Assembly (NCBI RefSeq): GCF_014635665.1
Contig: NZ_BMDG01000003.1
Location: 310,001-374,000, forward strand
Direction: 5' to 3'
DNA length: 64,000 bases
From: Isoptericola cucumis
GTDB taxonomy: Bacteria; Actinomycetota; Actinomycetes; Actinomycetales; Cellulomonadaceae
The translations under genes were made by a program, and so were the position numbers. A model generated the notes under the pieces. It was not told where the DNA came from and searched no databases. It saw nothing but the letters and a program-made list of their open reading frames with translations. Positions 26,326 through 34,060 of the stretch are shown in pieces (position 1 is the stretch's first letter; each line of letters starts with the position of its first letter).

Positions 26326-27435
26326 GTGAGCGAGGAGCGTCGTCTGGCGGTGCTGCGCGCGATCGTCGAGGACTACGTGCACACGCGCGAGCCCGTCGGA
26401 TCCCGCGTGCTCACCGAGCGGCACGGTCTCGGCGTCTCGCCGGCGACCATCCGCAACGACATGGCCGCCCTCGAGGAGGGCGGCTACATCGCGCAGCCGC
26501 ACACGTCGGCGGGCCGCGTCCCGACCGACAAGGGGTACCGGCTCTTCGTCGACCGCCTCGCCGAGGTCCGTCCGCTCACGGTGCCGCAGCGCCGCGCGAT
26601 CGAGACGTTCCTGTCGGAGGCGGTGGACCTCGACGACATCCTCGGCCGGGCCGGGCGCCTCGTCGCCCAGCTCACGGGCCAGGTCGCCGTCGTGCAGTAC
26701 CCCTCGCTGCGGCTGTCCGGGCTGCGGCACCTGGAGCTCGTCCCCGTGGGCGGCGTCCGGCTCCTCGTCGTGGTCATCACCGACACCGGCCGCGTCGAGC
26801 AGCGCTACCTGGACGTCACCGGCGGCCAGGGCGCCGAGCCGACCGTCGCGACGGTCGCCTCCGTCGAGGCGCCCGTGCCGGACGCCGCGGCCGACCGCGT
26901 CCCCGTCCTCGACGACGTCGCGCTCGGCGAGCTGCGCGCCCGGCTCAACGCCGCGGCGGCGGGCAAACGGCTCTCGGAGCTGCCCGACGCGTTCGCCCGC
27001 GTCGTCGCCGGCGTCACCCCGGAGCTCGCCCCGGTGGCCCGCGGCATCGCGGACCTCGTCGTCGAGACCCTCGGCACGGCGAGCGAGGAGCGCATCGTGC
27101 TGGCCGGCACGGCCAACCTGGCCCGGGCCGACATGCGGTTCGAGCACGCGCTGAGCCCGGTGCTCGAGGCGCTCGAGGAGCAGGTCGTGCTGCTCGGGCT
27201 GCTCACCGAGATGGCCGCCGACCCGCCCGGCGGGGCCGGCGTCGGCGTGCGCATCGGGCACGAGAACCGGATGGACGGCCTCACGGAGGCGTCCGTCGTC
27301 GCGTCCGGGTACGGCACGGACGGCGACACGGTCGCCATCCTCGGCTCGATCGGGCCCACCCGGATGGACTATCCGGGCACGATCGCGTCCGTGCGGGCCG
27401 TGGCCCGCTACCTGTCCCGGGTGCTGCCGAACTGA
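26326..27435 (+). CDS. hrcA: heat-inducible transcription repressor HrcA
   Basis: Encodes 369 residues. The start is the GTG after GGGGAGGA, giving [27 protein letters not shown], the conserved HrcA N-terminus with winged helix ([21 protein letters not shown]). A GAF-like dimerisation region follows, ending with the family motif [19 protein letters not shown]. HrcA binds CIRCE and represses chaperone genes. A CIRCE directly upstream and dnaJ 73 bp downstream fit autoregulation of a heat-shock unit. GroEL, the usual HrcA corepressor, is not in the window. Confidence 0.97.
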   Translation: MSEERRLAVLRAIVEDYVHTREPVGSRVLTERHGLGVSPATIRNDMAALEEGGYIAQPHTSAGRVPTDKGYRLFVDRLAEVRPLTVPQRRAIETFLSEAVDLDDILGRAGRLVAQLTGQVAVVQYPSLRLSGLRHLELVPVGGVRLLVVVITDTGRVEQRYLDVTGGQGAEPTVATVASVEAPVPDAAADRVPVLDDVALGELRARLNAAAAGKRLSELPDAFARVVAGVTPELAPVARGIADLVVETLGTASEERIVLAGTANLARADMRFEHALSPVLEALEEQVVLLGLLTEMAADPPGGAGVGVRIGHENRMDGLTEASVVASGYGTDGDTVAILGSIGPTRMDYPGTIASVRAVARYLSRVLPN

Positions 27436-27508
27436 CCACCGCCCACCGACCTCCTGACCGCGGGCTCCCCGCCGCGCACGTCACCGACACGTCACCGAAG
27501 AGAGACTT

Positions 27509-28633
27509 GTGACCGACTACTACGAGAGCCTCGGCGTCCCCCGCGACGCCTCGGCCGAGCAGATCAAGAAGGCGTACCGCAAGCTCGCCCGCGAGCTGCA
27601 CCCCGACGTCGCCGGCGAGGCCGGCGAGGAGCGGTTCAAGGACGTCGCCCGCGCCTACGAGGTGCTCTCCCACCCGGAGAAGCGCCAGCAGTACGACATG
27701 GGCGTCGACCCGTCGTCCCCGAGCGGCGGCGCCGGCGGCGGTTTCGGCAACGGCTTCGGCTTCCAGGACATCTTCGAGACGTTCTTCGGCGGGGGCGGCG
27801 CCCCCGCCGGGCCGGTGCCGCGCGCCCGGCGCGGCCAGGACGCCCTCGTGCGGATGGACGTCGACCTCGCGGAGGCCGCGTTCGGCGCCAAGCGCGAGCT
27901 GCAGGTCGACACGGCGGTCGTGTGCGGCACCTGCGGCGGCGACGGCTGCCGCCCCGGCACCGACCTGAAGACCTGCGAGGTCTGCCAGGGCCGCGGCAAC
28001 GTGCAGCGCGTCGCCCGCTCGTTCCTGGGCCAGGTCATGACGACGGCGCCCTGCGCCGCCTGCCAGGGCTTCGGCACCGTGATCCCCGAGCCCTGCGCGG
28101 ACTGCTCCGGCGAGGGCCGGGTCCGCTCGCGGCGCACCCTGACGGTCAACGTCCCCGCGGGCGTCGACACCGGCACGCGCATCAAGCTCACCGCACAGGG
28201 CGAGGTCGGCCCCGGCGGCGGCCCCGCCGGCGACCTGTACGTCGAGATCCGCGAGAAGCCGCACGACACGTTCGTGCGCCGCGGCGACGACCTGCACTGC
28301 ACGCTGCCGGTGCCGATGACCGCAGCCGCCCTCGGCACGGTGCTCGACCTCGAGACGCTCGACGGCGCGCAGGAGATCGACCTGCGGCCCGGCACGCAGC
28401 CCGGCCAGGTCGTGACGCTCAAGGGCCTCGGCGTCGGCCACCTGCACACGGGCGGGCGCGGCGACCTCAACGTGCACATCGACGTCCAGGTGCCCACCAC
28501 GCTGGACGAGGAGCAGACCGAGCTGCTGCGCACGCTCGCCACGCTGCGCGGCGAGGAGCGTCCGGAGCCCCGCCTGGCGGCGGCCCACCCGGGCGTCTTC
28601 TCCCGGCTGCGGGACAAGCTGAGCGGCCGCTGA
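27509..28633 (+). CDS. dnaJ: chaperone DnaJ (DnaJ2 type)
   Basis: Encodes 374 residues from a GTG. The J domain starts [32 protein letters not shown], with the HPD triad that stimulates DnaK. A Gly/Phe-rich segment follows ([21 protein letters not shown]). The zinc region has four CxxC units (CGTC, CEVC, CAAC, CADC), and two C-terminal substrate-binding domains complete it. It lies in the HrcA-controlled unit, apart from any dnaK-grpE locus, as is usual for the second actinobacterial DnaJ. Its stop is 1 bp from the first of two micro-ORFs leading to rsmE. Confidence 0.96.
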   Translation: MTDYYESLGVPRDASAEQIKKAYRKLARELHPDVAGEAGEERFKDVARAYEVLSHPEKRQQYDMGVDPSSPSGGAGGGFGNGFGFQDIFETFFGGGGAPAGPVPRARRGQDALVRMDVDLAEAAFGAKRELQVDTAVVCGTCGGDGCRPGTDLKTCEVCQGRGNVQRVARSFLGQVMTTAPCAACQGFGTVIPEPCADCSGEGRVRSRRTLTVNVPAGVDTGTRIKLTAQGEVGPGGGPAGDLYVEIREKPHDTFVRRGDDLHCTLPVPMTAAALGTVLDLETLDGAQEIDLRPGTQPGQVVTLKGLGVGHLHTGGRGDLNVHIDVQVPTTLDEEQTELLRTLATLRGEERPEPRLAAAHPGVFSRLRDKLSGR

Positions 28634-28634
28634 C

Positions 28635-28727
28635 GTGAGCGCGAGGAGCCCCCGCGGAGGTACGCCGAGGAACGAGGTGTGCCGGAGCGAGGCACCGCAG
28701 GGCTCACGTGAAGGGAGCACGGGGTGA
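28635..28727 (+). CDS. micro-ORF 1 (30 residues) of a tandem duplication before rsmE
   Basis: The frame is GTG to TGA and contains PRNEVCRSEAPQGSR. It begins one base after the dnaJ stop, and its TGA overlaps the GTG of micro-ORF 2 (GTGA). It is the first unit of an 89-bp tandem repeat. The two copies differ at about a dozen positions yet keep length, start, stop and overlap. I do not recognise a protein family. It may instead be a repeat element whose reading frame is incidental. Confidence 0.4.
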   Translation: MSARSPRGGTPRNEVCRSEAPQGSREGSTG

Positions 28728-28812
28728 GCGCGAGGAGCCCCCACGGGAGTCCGCCGAGGAACGAGGTGTGCCGGAGCGAGGCACCGCAGGGCTCACGTGA
28801 CGGGAGCAGGAC
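28635..28812 (+). repeat. two 89-bp tandem repeat units between dnaJ and rsmE
   Basis: Units 28635-28723 and 28724-28812 both start GTGAGCGCGAGGAGCCCC and share an identical central block of about 45 bp. A third start, GTGAGCGC, is the rsmE start itself. Each unit contains GCTCACGT (28702-28709, 28791-28798), complementary to ACGTGAGC at unit boundaries. No other copies occur in the window. Confidence 0.9.
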
Positions 28813-28816
28813 GTGA
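28724..28816 (+). CDS. micro-ORF 2 (30 residues) coupled to rsmE
   Basis: Second copy of the 30-residue frame, again containing PRNEVCRSEAPQGSR. It starts on the overlapping GTG of micro-ORF 1 and its TGA overlaps the rsmE GTG (GTGA). GGGAG stands in the right place for both itself and the following gene. The chain dnaJ, micro-ORF 1, micro-ORF 2, rsmE would therefore be translated by successive re-initiation, if it is translated at all. Confidence 0.4.
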   Translation: MSARSPHGSPPRNEVCRSEAPQGSRDGSRT

Positions 28817-28818
28817 GC
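28791..28818 (+). promoter_or_regulatory. hairpin occluding the rsmE start codon
   Basis: GCTCACGT (28791-28798) pairs perfectly with ACGTGAGC (28811-28818), which contains the rsmE GTG. The 12-nt loop holds the Shine-Dalgarno GGGAG. A 6-bp version (28702-28707 with 28724-28729) covers the start of micro-ORF 2. A ribosome finishing the upstream frame would open the stem, so rsmE translation should depend on it. Confidence 0.55.
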
Positions 28819-29577
28819 GCTCCCGTCTTCCTCGCGGAGGGCAGCGACCTGGGCTCGCTCGCGCCCGGCGGGCTCTACGTGCTCGACGGCGCGGAGGGCC
28901 GGCACGCGGGGGTCGTCCAACGTCGCGGTCCGGGGGAGCGCCTCGACGTCGTCGACGGCGCCGGCACGCGCCTGCGCTGCGTCGTCGAGTCGGTCGACGG
29001 CCCGCAGGTGCACCTGCGCGTCGAGGACGTGGTCGTCGACCCCGCGCCGGGCGTCGTCCTCACGCTGGTCCAGGCGCTCGCCAAGGGCGACCGGGACGAG
29101 CTCGCGGTCGAGGCCGCGGTGGAGGTCGGCGTCGACGCCGTCGTGCCCTGGCAGGCGGAGCGGTCGGTCGTGGTGTGGCGGGGGCAGCGCGCCGCGAAGT
29201 CGCGCGCGAAGTGGGTGGCCACCGTGCGCTCGGCCGTCAAGCAGGCGCGGCGCGCCTGCCTGCCGCCGGTAAGCGAGGCACTCACGAGCCGACGGCTCGC
29301 CGCCCGGGCGGGCGAGGTGGTGGCCGCCGGCGGCGCCGTCGTCGTGCTGCACGAGGACGCGTCGACCCCCCTCGCGGACGTCGCGCTGCCGTCCCGGGAG
29401 CCCGCCGAGCTGCTCGTCGTCGTCGGGCCGGAGGGCGGGATCTCCGACGAGGAGGTCGCCGCGCTCGCCGACGCGGGGGCCGTGCCCGCCCGCCTGGGCC
29501 CGCACGTGCTGCGCACCTCGACGGCGGGGCCGGTGGCGATCGCGCTGCTCAGCCAGCGCCTCGGCCGCTGGGGCTGA
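28813..29577 (+). CDS. rsmE: 16S rRNA (uracil-1498-N3)-methyltransferase RsmE
   Basis: Encodes 254 residues from a GTG. The N-terminal PUA-like domain includes EGRHAGVVQRRGPGERLDVVDGAG. The SPOUT methyltransferase follows, with LVQALAKGDRDELAVEAAVEVGV, PWQAERSVV, the SAM-binding knot motif VVVGPEGGISDEEV and LGPHVLRTSTAGPVAI. RsmE methylates U1498 of 16S rRNA near the decoding site. It follows dnaJ in many actinobacteria. Its start lies inside a hairpin created by the tandem repeat. Confidence 0.95.
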   Translation: MSAPVFLAEGSDLGSLAPGGLYVLDGAEGRHAGVVQRRGPGERLDVVDGAGTRLRCVVESVDGPQVHLRVEDVVVDPAPGVVLTLVQALAKGDRDELAVEAAVEVGVDAVVPWQAERSVVVWRGQRAAKSRAKWVATVRSAVKQARRACLPPVSEALTSRRLAARAGEVVAAGGAVVVLHEDASTPLADVALPSREPAELLVVVGPEGGISDEEVAALADAGAVPARLGPHVLRTSTAGPVAIALLSQRLGRWG

Positions 29578-29596
29578 GCCGCCCCGCCGGGGGCGG

Positions 29597-29602
29597 TACG
29601 GT
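29597..29602 (+). promoter_or_regulatory. -10 hexamer TACGGT of the HIT gene (leaderless)
   Basis: TACGGT is followed by 6 nt and the ATG. Confidence 0.5.
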
Positions 29603-29608
29603 GCGAGC

Positions 29609-29989
29609 ATGACCAGCACCGAGACAAGCTCCGGGACCGGCAACCAGCCCGCCAGCGACTGCCTGTTCTGCAAGATCGTGGCCGGCGAGCTGCCCGCGGA
29701 CGTCGTCGCCAGCACGGAGCGCATCGTCGCGTTCCGCGACATCGACCCGAAGGCGCCGGTGCACGTGCTCGTGGTGCCCCGGGAGCATCACGGCGACGTG
29801 TCGGTGCTCGCCGCGGCCGACCCGGAGCTGCTGGCGGAGGTCGTCGAGGTCGCCGACCGGGTCGCGCACGACCTGGCGGACGGCCAGTACCGGTTCATCT
29901 TCAACTCCGGGCCGCGGGCCGGGCAGAGCGTCTTCCACGTGCATGGCCACGTCATCGCGGGGGCGCAATTGGGGTGGAGCCCCGCCTGA
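29609..29989 (+). CDS. HIT family protein (HinT-like)
   Basis: Encodes 126 residues. CLFCKIVAGELPA, VAFRDIDPKAPVHVLVVPREHH and the histidine triad HVHGHVIAG near the end define the HinT branch. These enzymes hydrolyse purine nucleoside phosphoramidates such as AMP-lysine. It lies between rsmE and phoH, the usual actinobacterial order, but has its own leaderless -10 hexamer, so it can be transcribed separately. Confidence 0.95.
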   Translation: MTSTETSSGTGNQPASDCLFCKIVAGELPADVVASTERIVAFRDIDPKAPVHVLVVPREHHGDVSVLAAADPELLAEVVEVADRVAHDLADGQYRFIFNSGPRAGQSVFHVHGHVIAGAQLGWSPA

Positions 29990-30074
29990 GGGCGCCGATA
30001 GACTGGCCACCGGGCGCCCGACGCCCGCCAGTCCACGACCTGCCCAGAAGGAGTGCCGAGGCGCGAGCCGGCTC

Positions 30075-31148
30075 ATGACATCCACACCCCACGCCTCGCC
30101 TCGTCCGGAGCCCGACGAACCCCCCAGGGAGCGTTCCAGCGAGCACCGCATCGTGGTCCCGTCGCACGTGCCGATGGTGGCCCTGCTCGGCAGCGGGGAC
30201 TCCGTGCTCCGGGCCGTCGAGGACGGGTTCCCGGGGGTCGACGTGCACGCCCGCGGCAACGAGATCGTGGTGCGCGGGCCGGCCGGGGACGTCGCGCTCG
30301 TCTCGCGCCTCCTGGACGAGCTGGTCGAGGTGGTCGAGGCGGGCACCCCGCTGACGCCGGACGTCGTGACCCGGTCCGTGCGCATGCTCACCGCGGCCAC
30401 GACGCACCGGCCGGCCGAGGTCCTGACGTTCAACATCCTGTCCAGCCGGGGCCGCACGATCCGCCCGAAGACGGTGGGCCAGAAGCGCTACGTCGAGGCG
30501 ATCGACGCCAGCACGATCACGTTCGGCATCGGCCCGGCCGGAACGGGCAAGACGTACCTGGCCATGGCCAAGGCCGTGCAGGCGCTGCAGGCCAAGCAGG
30601 TCAACCGGATCATCCTCACGCGCCCGGCCGTGGAGGCGGGGGAGAAGCTCGGCTACCTGCCGGGGTCGCTGTCGGAGAAGATCGACCCGTACCTGCGGCC
30701 GCTGTACGACGCGCTGCACGACATGATGGACCCGGACGCGATCCCGAAGCTGGTCGAGGCGGGCACCATCGAGGTGGCGCCACTGGCGTACATGCGGGGC
30801 CGCTCGCTGAACGACTCGTTCATCATCCTCGACGAGGCGCAGAACACCTCCGCCGAGCAGATGAAGATGTTCCTCACGCGCCTGGGCTTCGGCTCGACGA
30901 TGGTCATCACGGGCGACGCGACGCAGGTCGACCTGCCCGGGGGCACGACGTCCGGGCTGCGCGTCGTGGAGGACATCCTCACCGGCGTCGACGACGTCGA
31001 GTTCTGCCGGCTGACGTCGGCCGACGTCGTGCGCCACCGGCTGGTGAGCGACATCATCGACGCCTACGCGCGCTGGGACGTGGCCACCGCCCGCCCCGAG
31101 CAGCGTCGGCAGGGCCGCGGCCCGCACGAGCGAGGGGCGCGCAGGTAA
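30075..31148 (+). CDS. phoH: PhoH family ATPase
   Basis: Encodes 357 residues. An N-terminal KH-like segment ([15 protein letters not shown]-type region, about 25-110) precedes the PhoH P-loop domain: Walker [33 protein letters not shown] and Walker [24 protein letters not shown]. The start is set by homology; the frame stays open upstream through the HIT gene. PhoH is a predicted RNA-linked ATPase. Its constant neighbour YbeY is an RNA endonuclease, which supports a joint role in rRNA or stable-RNA metabolism. Confidence 0.94.
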   Translation: MTSTPHASPRPEPDEPPRERSSEHRIVVPSHVPMVALLGSGDSVLRAVEDGFPGVDVHARGNEIVVRGPAGDVALVSRLLDELVEVVEAGTPLTPDVVTRSVRMLTAATTHRPAEVLTFNILSSRGRTIRPKTVGQKRYVEAIDASTITFGIGPAGTGKTYLAMAKAVQALQAKQVNRIILTRPAVEAGEKLGYLPGSLSEKIDPYLRPLYDALHDMMDPDAIPKLVEAGTIEVAPLAYMRGRSLNDSFIILDEAQNTSAEQMKMFLTRLGFGSTMVITGDATQVDLPGGTTSGLRVVEDILTGVDDVEFCRLTSADVVRHRLVSDIIDAYARWDVATARPEQRRQGRGPHERGARR

Positions 31149-31153
31149 GAGAT

Positions 31154-31198
31154 ATGAGTATTGAGGTCAGGGCGAGTGGACGGGGCGATCGCCCATGA
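31154..31198 (+). CDS. 14-residue micro-ORF duplicating the ybeY start
   Basis: ATGAGTATTGAGGTCA here matches the ybeY start ATGAGTATCGAGGTCA with one mismatch. The frame reads [14 protein letters not shown] and stops with a TGA overlapping the ybeY ATG (ATGA). GGTAAG lies upstream of the micro-ORF, overlapping the phoH stop. It looks like a 41-bp duplication of the ybeY start that kept translational coupling. No independent peptide function is evident. Confidence 0.45.
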   Translation: MSIEVRASGRGDRP

Positions 31199-31647
31199 GT
31201 ATCGAGGTCAACAACGAGTCGGGTGTCGAGGTCGACGAGGCCGAGTTCGCGGCGCTGGGGCGTTTCGTGCTCGACTCGATGCACGTGCACCCGCAGAGCG
31301 AGCTGTCGATCCTGTTCGTCGAGACCGACGTGATGTCCGAGCTGCACGTGCAGTGGATGGACGAGCCGGGCCCCACGGACGTGCTGTCGTTCCCCATGGA
31401 CGAGCTGCGCCCGGGACGCGAGGGCGAGGAGCCGACGCCGGGCACGCTCGGCGACATCGTGCTGTGCCCGGCCGTCGCGGCCGAGCAGGCGGTGGTCGCC
31501 GGCCATTCGACCGTGGAGGAGCTGTTGCTCCTGACCACCCACGGGATCCTGCACCTGCTCGGGTACGACCACGCGGAGCCGGAGGAGGAGAAGGAGATGT
31601 TCGCGCTGCAGCGCCGCCTCCTGCTCACGTTCCTCGCCGGCCGGTGA
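31195..31647 (+). CDS. ybeY: rRNA maturation RNase YbeY
   Basis: Encodes 150 residues. The catalytic metal motif [11 protein letters not shown] occupies 116-126, with ligands His116, His120 and His126. [15 protein letters not shown] near 56-70 is the second family hallmark. YbeY is a zinc-dependent endonuclease for 16S rRNA 3' maturation and ribosome quality control. Start and stop overlap both neighbours (ATGA and GTGA), and a duplicated copy of its first 16 bases sits 41 bp upstream, so start choice could be ambiguous for annotation pipelines. Confidence 0.95.
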   Translation: MSIEVNNESGVEVDEAEFAALGRFVLDSMHVHPQSELSILFVETDVMSELHVQWMDEPGPTDVLSFPMDELRPGREGEEPTPGTLGDIVLCPAVAAEQAVVAGHSTVEELLLLTTHGILHLLGYDHAEPEEEKEMFALQRRLLLTFLAGR

Positions 31648-33002
31648 CGGGCGTCATGGACGCGCCGGACCTGCTGCTGGTCCTCGTCACCGTGGTGGCC
31701 CTGGGGCTCGCGGGGATCCTGTCCGCGGGCGAGGCGGCCACCTTGCGGGTGACCCGGTCGTCGGTGGCGGACGCCGTCGTCGAGGCCGAGTCCTCGGCGC
31801 GGCTCACGCAGGCCGCGCGCCGCACCCGGCTGGCGCGGCTGCGGACCGTGCAGGAGCTGGTGGTCGACCCGCCGTCCGCCGTCGCCACGTTCGCGCTGGT
31901 GCGGCTGGTCGCGGAGACCGTGGCCCTCGCCGCGCTGACCCTGCTGCTGGTCGACTGGTTCGACGGGTGGTGGCAGGTGCTCGTGGCCGCCGCCGTCGTC
32001 GGCCTGGTCGCCGGCGTGGTCTTCGTGCGGCTCAGCCCCCGCGCCCTCGGGCTGCGCAGGCCGCTGCCGGTGCTCGTCGCCCTCGCGGGACCGTTGTCGG
32101 TCGTGCACCGCGGGGCGGCGTGGCTGACCGAGCGCTCGGGCGAGCGGGAGCCGGAGCAGGCGCCCAGCGAGGAGGCGTTGCGCGAGGTCGCCGAGCGGGT
32201 CCGCGACAACGCCGCCCTCGAGGACGCCGAGCGGGAGCTCATCCGCTCCGTGGTGGAGCTCGGCGGGACGCTGACGCGCGAGGTCATGGTGCCGCGCACC
32301 GACATGGTGACCGTGGCGGTCGGCACCCCGCTGCGCAAGGCGATGCGGCTGTTCCTGCGGTCGGGCTACTCGCGCGTGCCGGTCGTGGGCGACGACGTCG
32401 ACGACCTCGTGGGCGTCGCGTACCTCAAGGACGTGGCGCGCGTGCTGGAGCAGGATCCCGACGCCTCGACCTGGCCCGTCGAGGACGTGGCCCGGGCGGC
32501 GGTCTTCGTCCCCGAGTCGAAGCCGGCGGACGACCTCCTGCGCGAGATGCAGGCCTTGCGCTCGCACATCGCCGTGGTCGTCGACGAGTACGGGGGCATC
32601 GCGGGCCTGGTGACCGTCGAGGACGTCATCGAGGAGCTCGTCGGCGAGCTCACCGACGAGCACGACACGGCCCGCGAGGAGGAGCCGGAGGACCTCGGCG
32701 ACGGCACGTTCCGGGTGCCCGCGCGGATGCCCGTCGACGAGCTCGGCGAGCTGTTCGACCTGCGGCTCGACGACGACGACGTGGACACGGCGGGCGGCCT
32801 GCTCGCCAAGGCGCTCGGCAAGGTGCCCCTCACGGGGTCGGCGGCCGAGACGGGCGGCCTGCACCTGGAGGCCGAGCACGTCGAGGGCCGGCGCAAGAAG
32901 CTCGCGACCCTCCTGGCCCGCCGGGTGTCCCCGGCGGGCACGGACGACCCAGCAGCGGGCGACGCCGTCGTCCCGCCAGACCAGAAGGAAGCGCACGCAT
33001 GA
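31644..33002 (+). CDS. CNNM/CorC-type transporter or hemolysin family protein
   Basis: Encodes 452 residues from the GTG overlapping the ybeY stop; an ATG 12 nt later is also possible. Domains: CNNM/DUF21 membrane part with three or four spans (about 1-150, including the [15 protein letters not shown] motif), two CBS domains ([15 protein letters not shown] and [25 protein letters not shown]) and a CorC_HlyC domain (about 350-430). Such proteins take part in magnesium or cobalt homeostasis and often sit between ybeY and era. Transport direction and ion cannot be read from the sequence. Confidence 0.92.
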   Translation: MTGVMDAPDLLLVLVTVVALGLAGILSAGEAATLRVTRSSVADAVVEAESSARLTQAARRTRLARLRTVQELVVDPPSAVATFALVRLVAETVALAALTLLLVDWFDGWWQVLVAAAVVGLVAGVVFVRLSPRALGLRRPLPVLVALAGPLSVVHRGAAWLTERSGEREPEQAPSEEALREVAERVRDNAALEDAERELIRSVVELGGTLTREVMVPRTDMVTVAVGTPLRKAMRLFLRSGYSRVPVVGDDVDDLVGVAYLKDVARVLEQDPDASTWPVEDVARAAVFVPESKPADDLLREMQALRSHIAVVVDEYGGIAGLVTVEDVIEELVGELTDEHDTAREEEPEDLGDGTFRVPARMPVDELGELFDLRLDDDDVDTAGGLLAKALGKVPLTGSAAETGGLHLEAEHVEGRRKKLATLLARRVSPAGTDDPAAGDAVVPPDQKEAHA

Positions 33003-33988
33003 CCTCCACCACCCCGGACGGCGACGCCGTCCCGACCACCCCGCCGCCCGCCGCACACCGGTCCGGTTTCGCCTGCCTCGTCGGGCGGCCGAACGTCGGC
33101 AAGTCGACGCTGACGAACGCCCTCGTGGGGGAGAAGGTCGCGATCATGTCGGCGCGCCCGCAGACCACGCGGCACACCATCCGCGGCATCGTGCACCGCG
33201 ACGACGCGCAGCTCGTGCTGGTGGACACGCCGGGCCTGCACCGGCCGCGCACCCTGCTGGGCCAGCGTCTCAACGACCTCGTCGCCGAGACGCTGAGCGA
33301 GGTGGACGTCGTCGCGTTCTGCCTGCCGGCGGACCAGAAGATCGGTCCCGGCGACCGGTTCATCGCCGACCGGCTGGCCCCGCTCATGAGCGGGCGGCGT
33401 GCGGTCCCCGTCGTCGCGGTCGTGACGAAGGCGGACCTGGTCGACCGGGGCCGGCTGGCGGAGCACCTCATCGCGGTCGACCAGCTCGCCCGGTCGATCG
33501 ACCGCGACTGGGCCGCCATCGTGCCCGTCTCGGCGCGCGACGGCTACCAGGTGGACGAGCTGACGGACGTCCTGGTCGCGCACCTGCCCGAGGGGCCCGA
33601 GCTCTATCCGGGGGGCGAGCTGACGGACGAGCCCGAGCAGGTGATGGTCGCGGAGCTGGTGCGCGAGGCGGCCCTGGAGGGCGTGCGCGACGAGCTGCCG
33701 CACTCGCTCGCGGTCGTGGTCGACGAGATCGTGGAGCGCGAGGGGTCCGGCGACCCCGACAAGGGCCGCCCGCCGCTGCTCGACGTCCGCGTGAACCTCT
33801 TCGTGGAGCGGGAGAGCCAGAAGGCGATCGTCATCGGCCGCGGCGGCTCGCGGCTGCGCGACGTGGGCACGACGGCGCGGCGGGGCATCGAGAAGCTGCT
33901 CGGCACGCGGGTCTACCTCGACCTGCACGTCAAGGTGGCCAAGGACTGGCAGCGCGACCCCAAGCAGCTGCAGCGCCTGGGGTTCTGA
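32999..33988 (+). CDS. era: GTPase Era
   Basis: Encodes 329 residues; the ATG overlaps the upstream stop (ATGA). G1 is GRPNVGKSTL, switch I has RPQTTRHTIRGI, G3 is VDTPGLHRPR, and G4 is VTKAD. The C-terminal KH domain contains VIGRGGSRLRDVGTTARRGIEKLL. Era binds the 3' end of 16S rRNA and assists 30S assembly, in keeping with nearby ybeY. Two hairpins follow the stop, so it closes the operon. Confidence 0.97.
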   Translation: MTSTTPDGDAVPTTPPPAAHRSGFACLVGRPNVGKSTLTNALVGEKVAIMSARPQTTRHTIRGIVHRDDAQLVLVDTPGLHRPRTLLGQRLNDLVAETLSEVDVVAFCLPADQKIGPGDRFIADRLAPLMSGRRAVPVVAVVTKADLVDRGRLAEHLIAVDQLARSIDRDWAAIVPVSARDGYQVDELTDVLVAHLPEGPELYPGGELTDEPEQVMVAELVREAALEGVRDELPHSLAVVVDEIVEREGSGDPDKGRPPLLDVRVNLFVERESQKAIVIGRGGSRLRDVGTTARRGIEKLLGTRVYLDLHVKVAKDWQRDPKQLQRLGF

Positions 33989-34036
33989 GGGGGACGTCCC
34001 CCGAGGTCGTGGGGGGTTCCCCGGGCGTGCCCGGGG
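33989..34036 (+). terminator. double hairpin after era
   Basis: GGGGGAC-GTCCCCC (33989-34002) starts at the first base after the stop, and CCCCGGGC-GT-GCCCGGGG lies at 34019-34036. Both are perfect but have tight loops and no T tract. Confidence 0.5.
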
Positions 34037-34048
34037 CCGGGCGCCGAG

Positions 34049-34054
34049 TAACAT
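34049..34054 (+). promoter_or_regulatory. -10 hexamer TAACAT (leaderless)
   Basis: TAACAT is followed by 6 nt and the GTG of the membrane hydrolase gene. Confidence 0.55.
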
Positions 34055-34060
34055 CGCTGC

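Noticed and set aside
28635-28812. Possible CRISPR array in the dnaJ-rsmE gap
   Set aside because: Only two units, no spacers and no cas genes. The structure is a direct tandem duplication.
28635-28812. Conserved-looking antisense peptide EPCGASLRHTSFLG within the repeats
   Set aside because: It is the reverse complement of the repeat, carried inside long antisense frames with no start signal. The plus-strand frame has start, stop and overlaps that fit the neighbouring genes.
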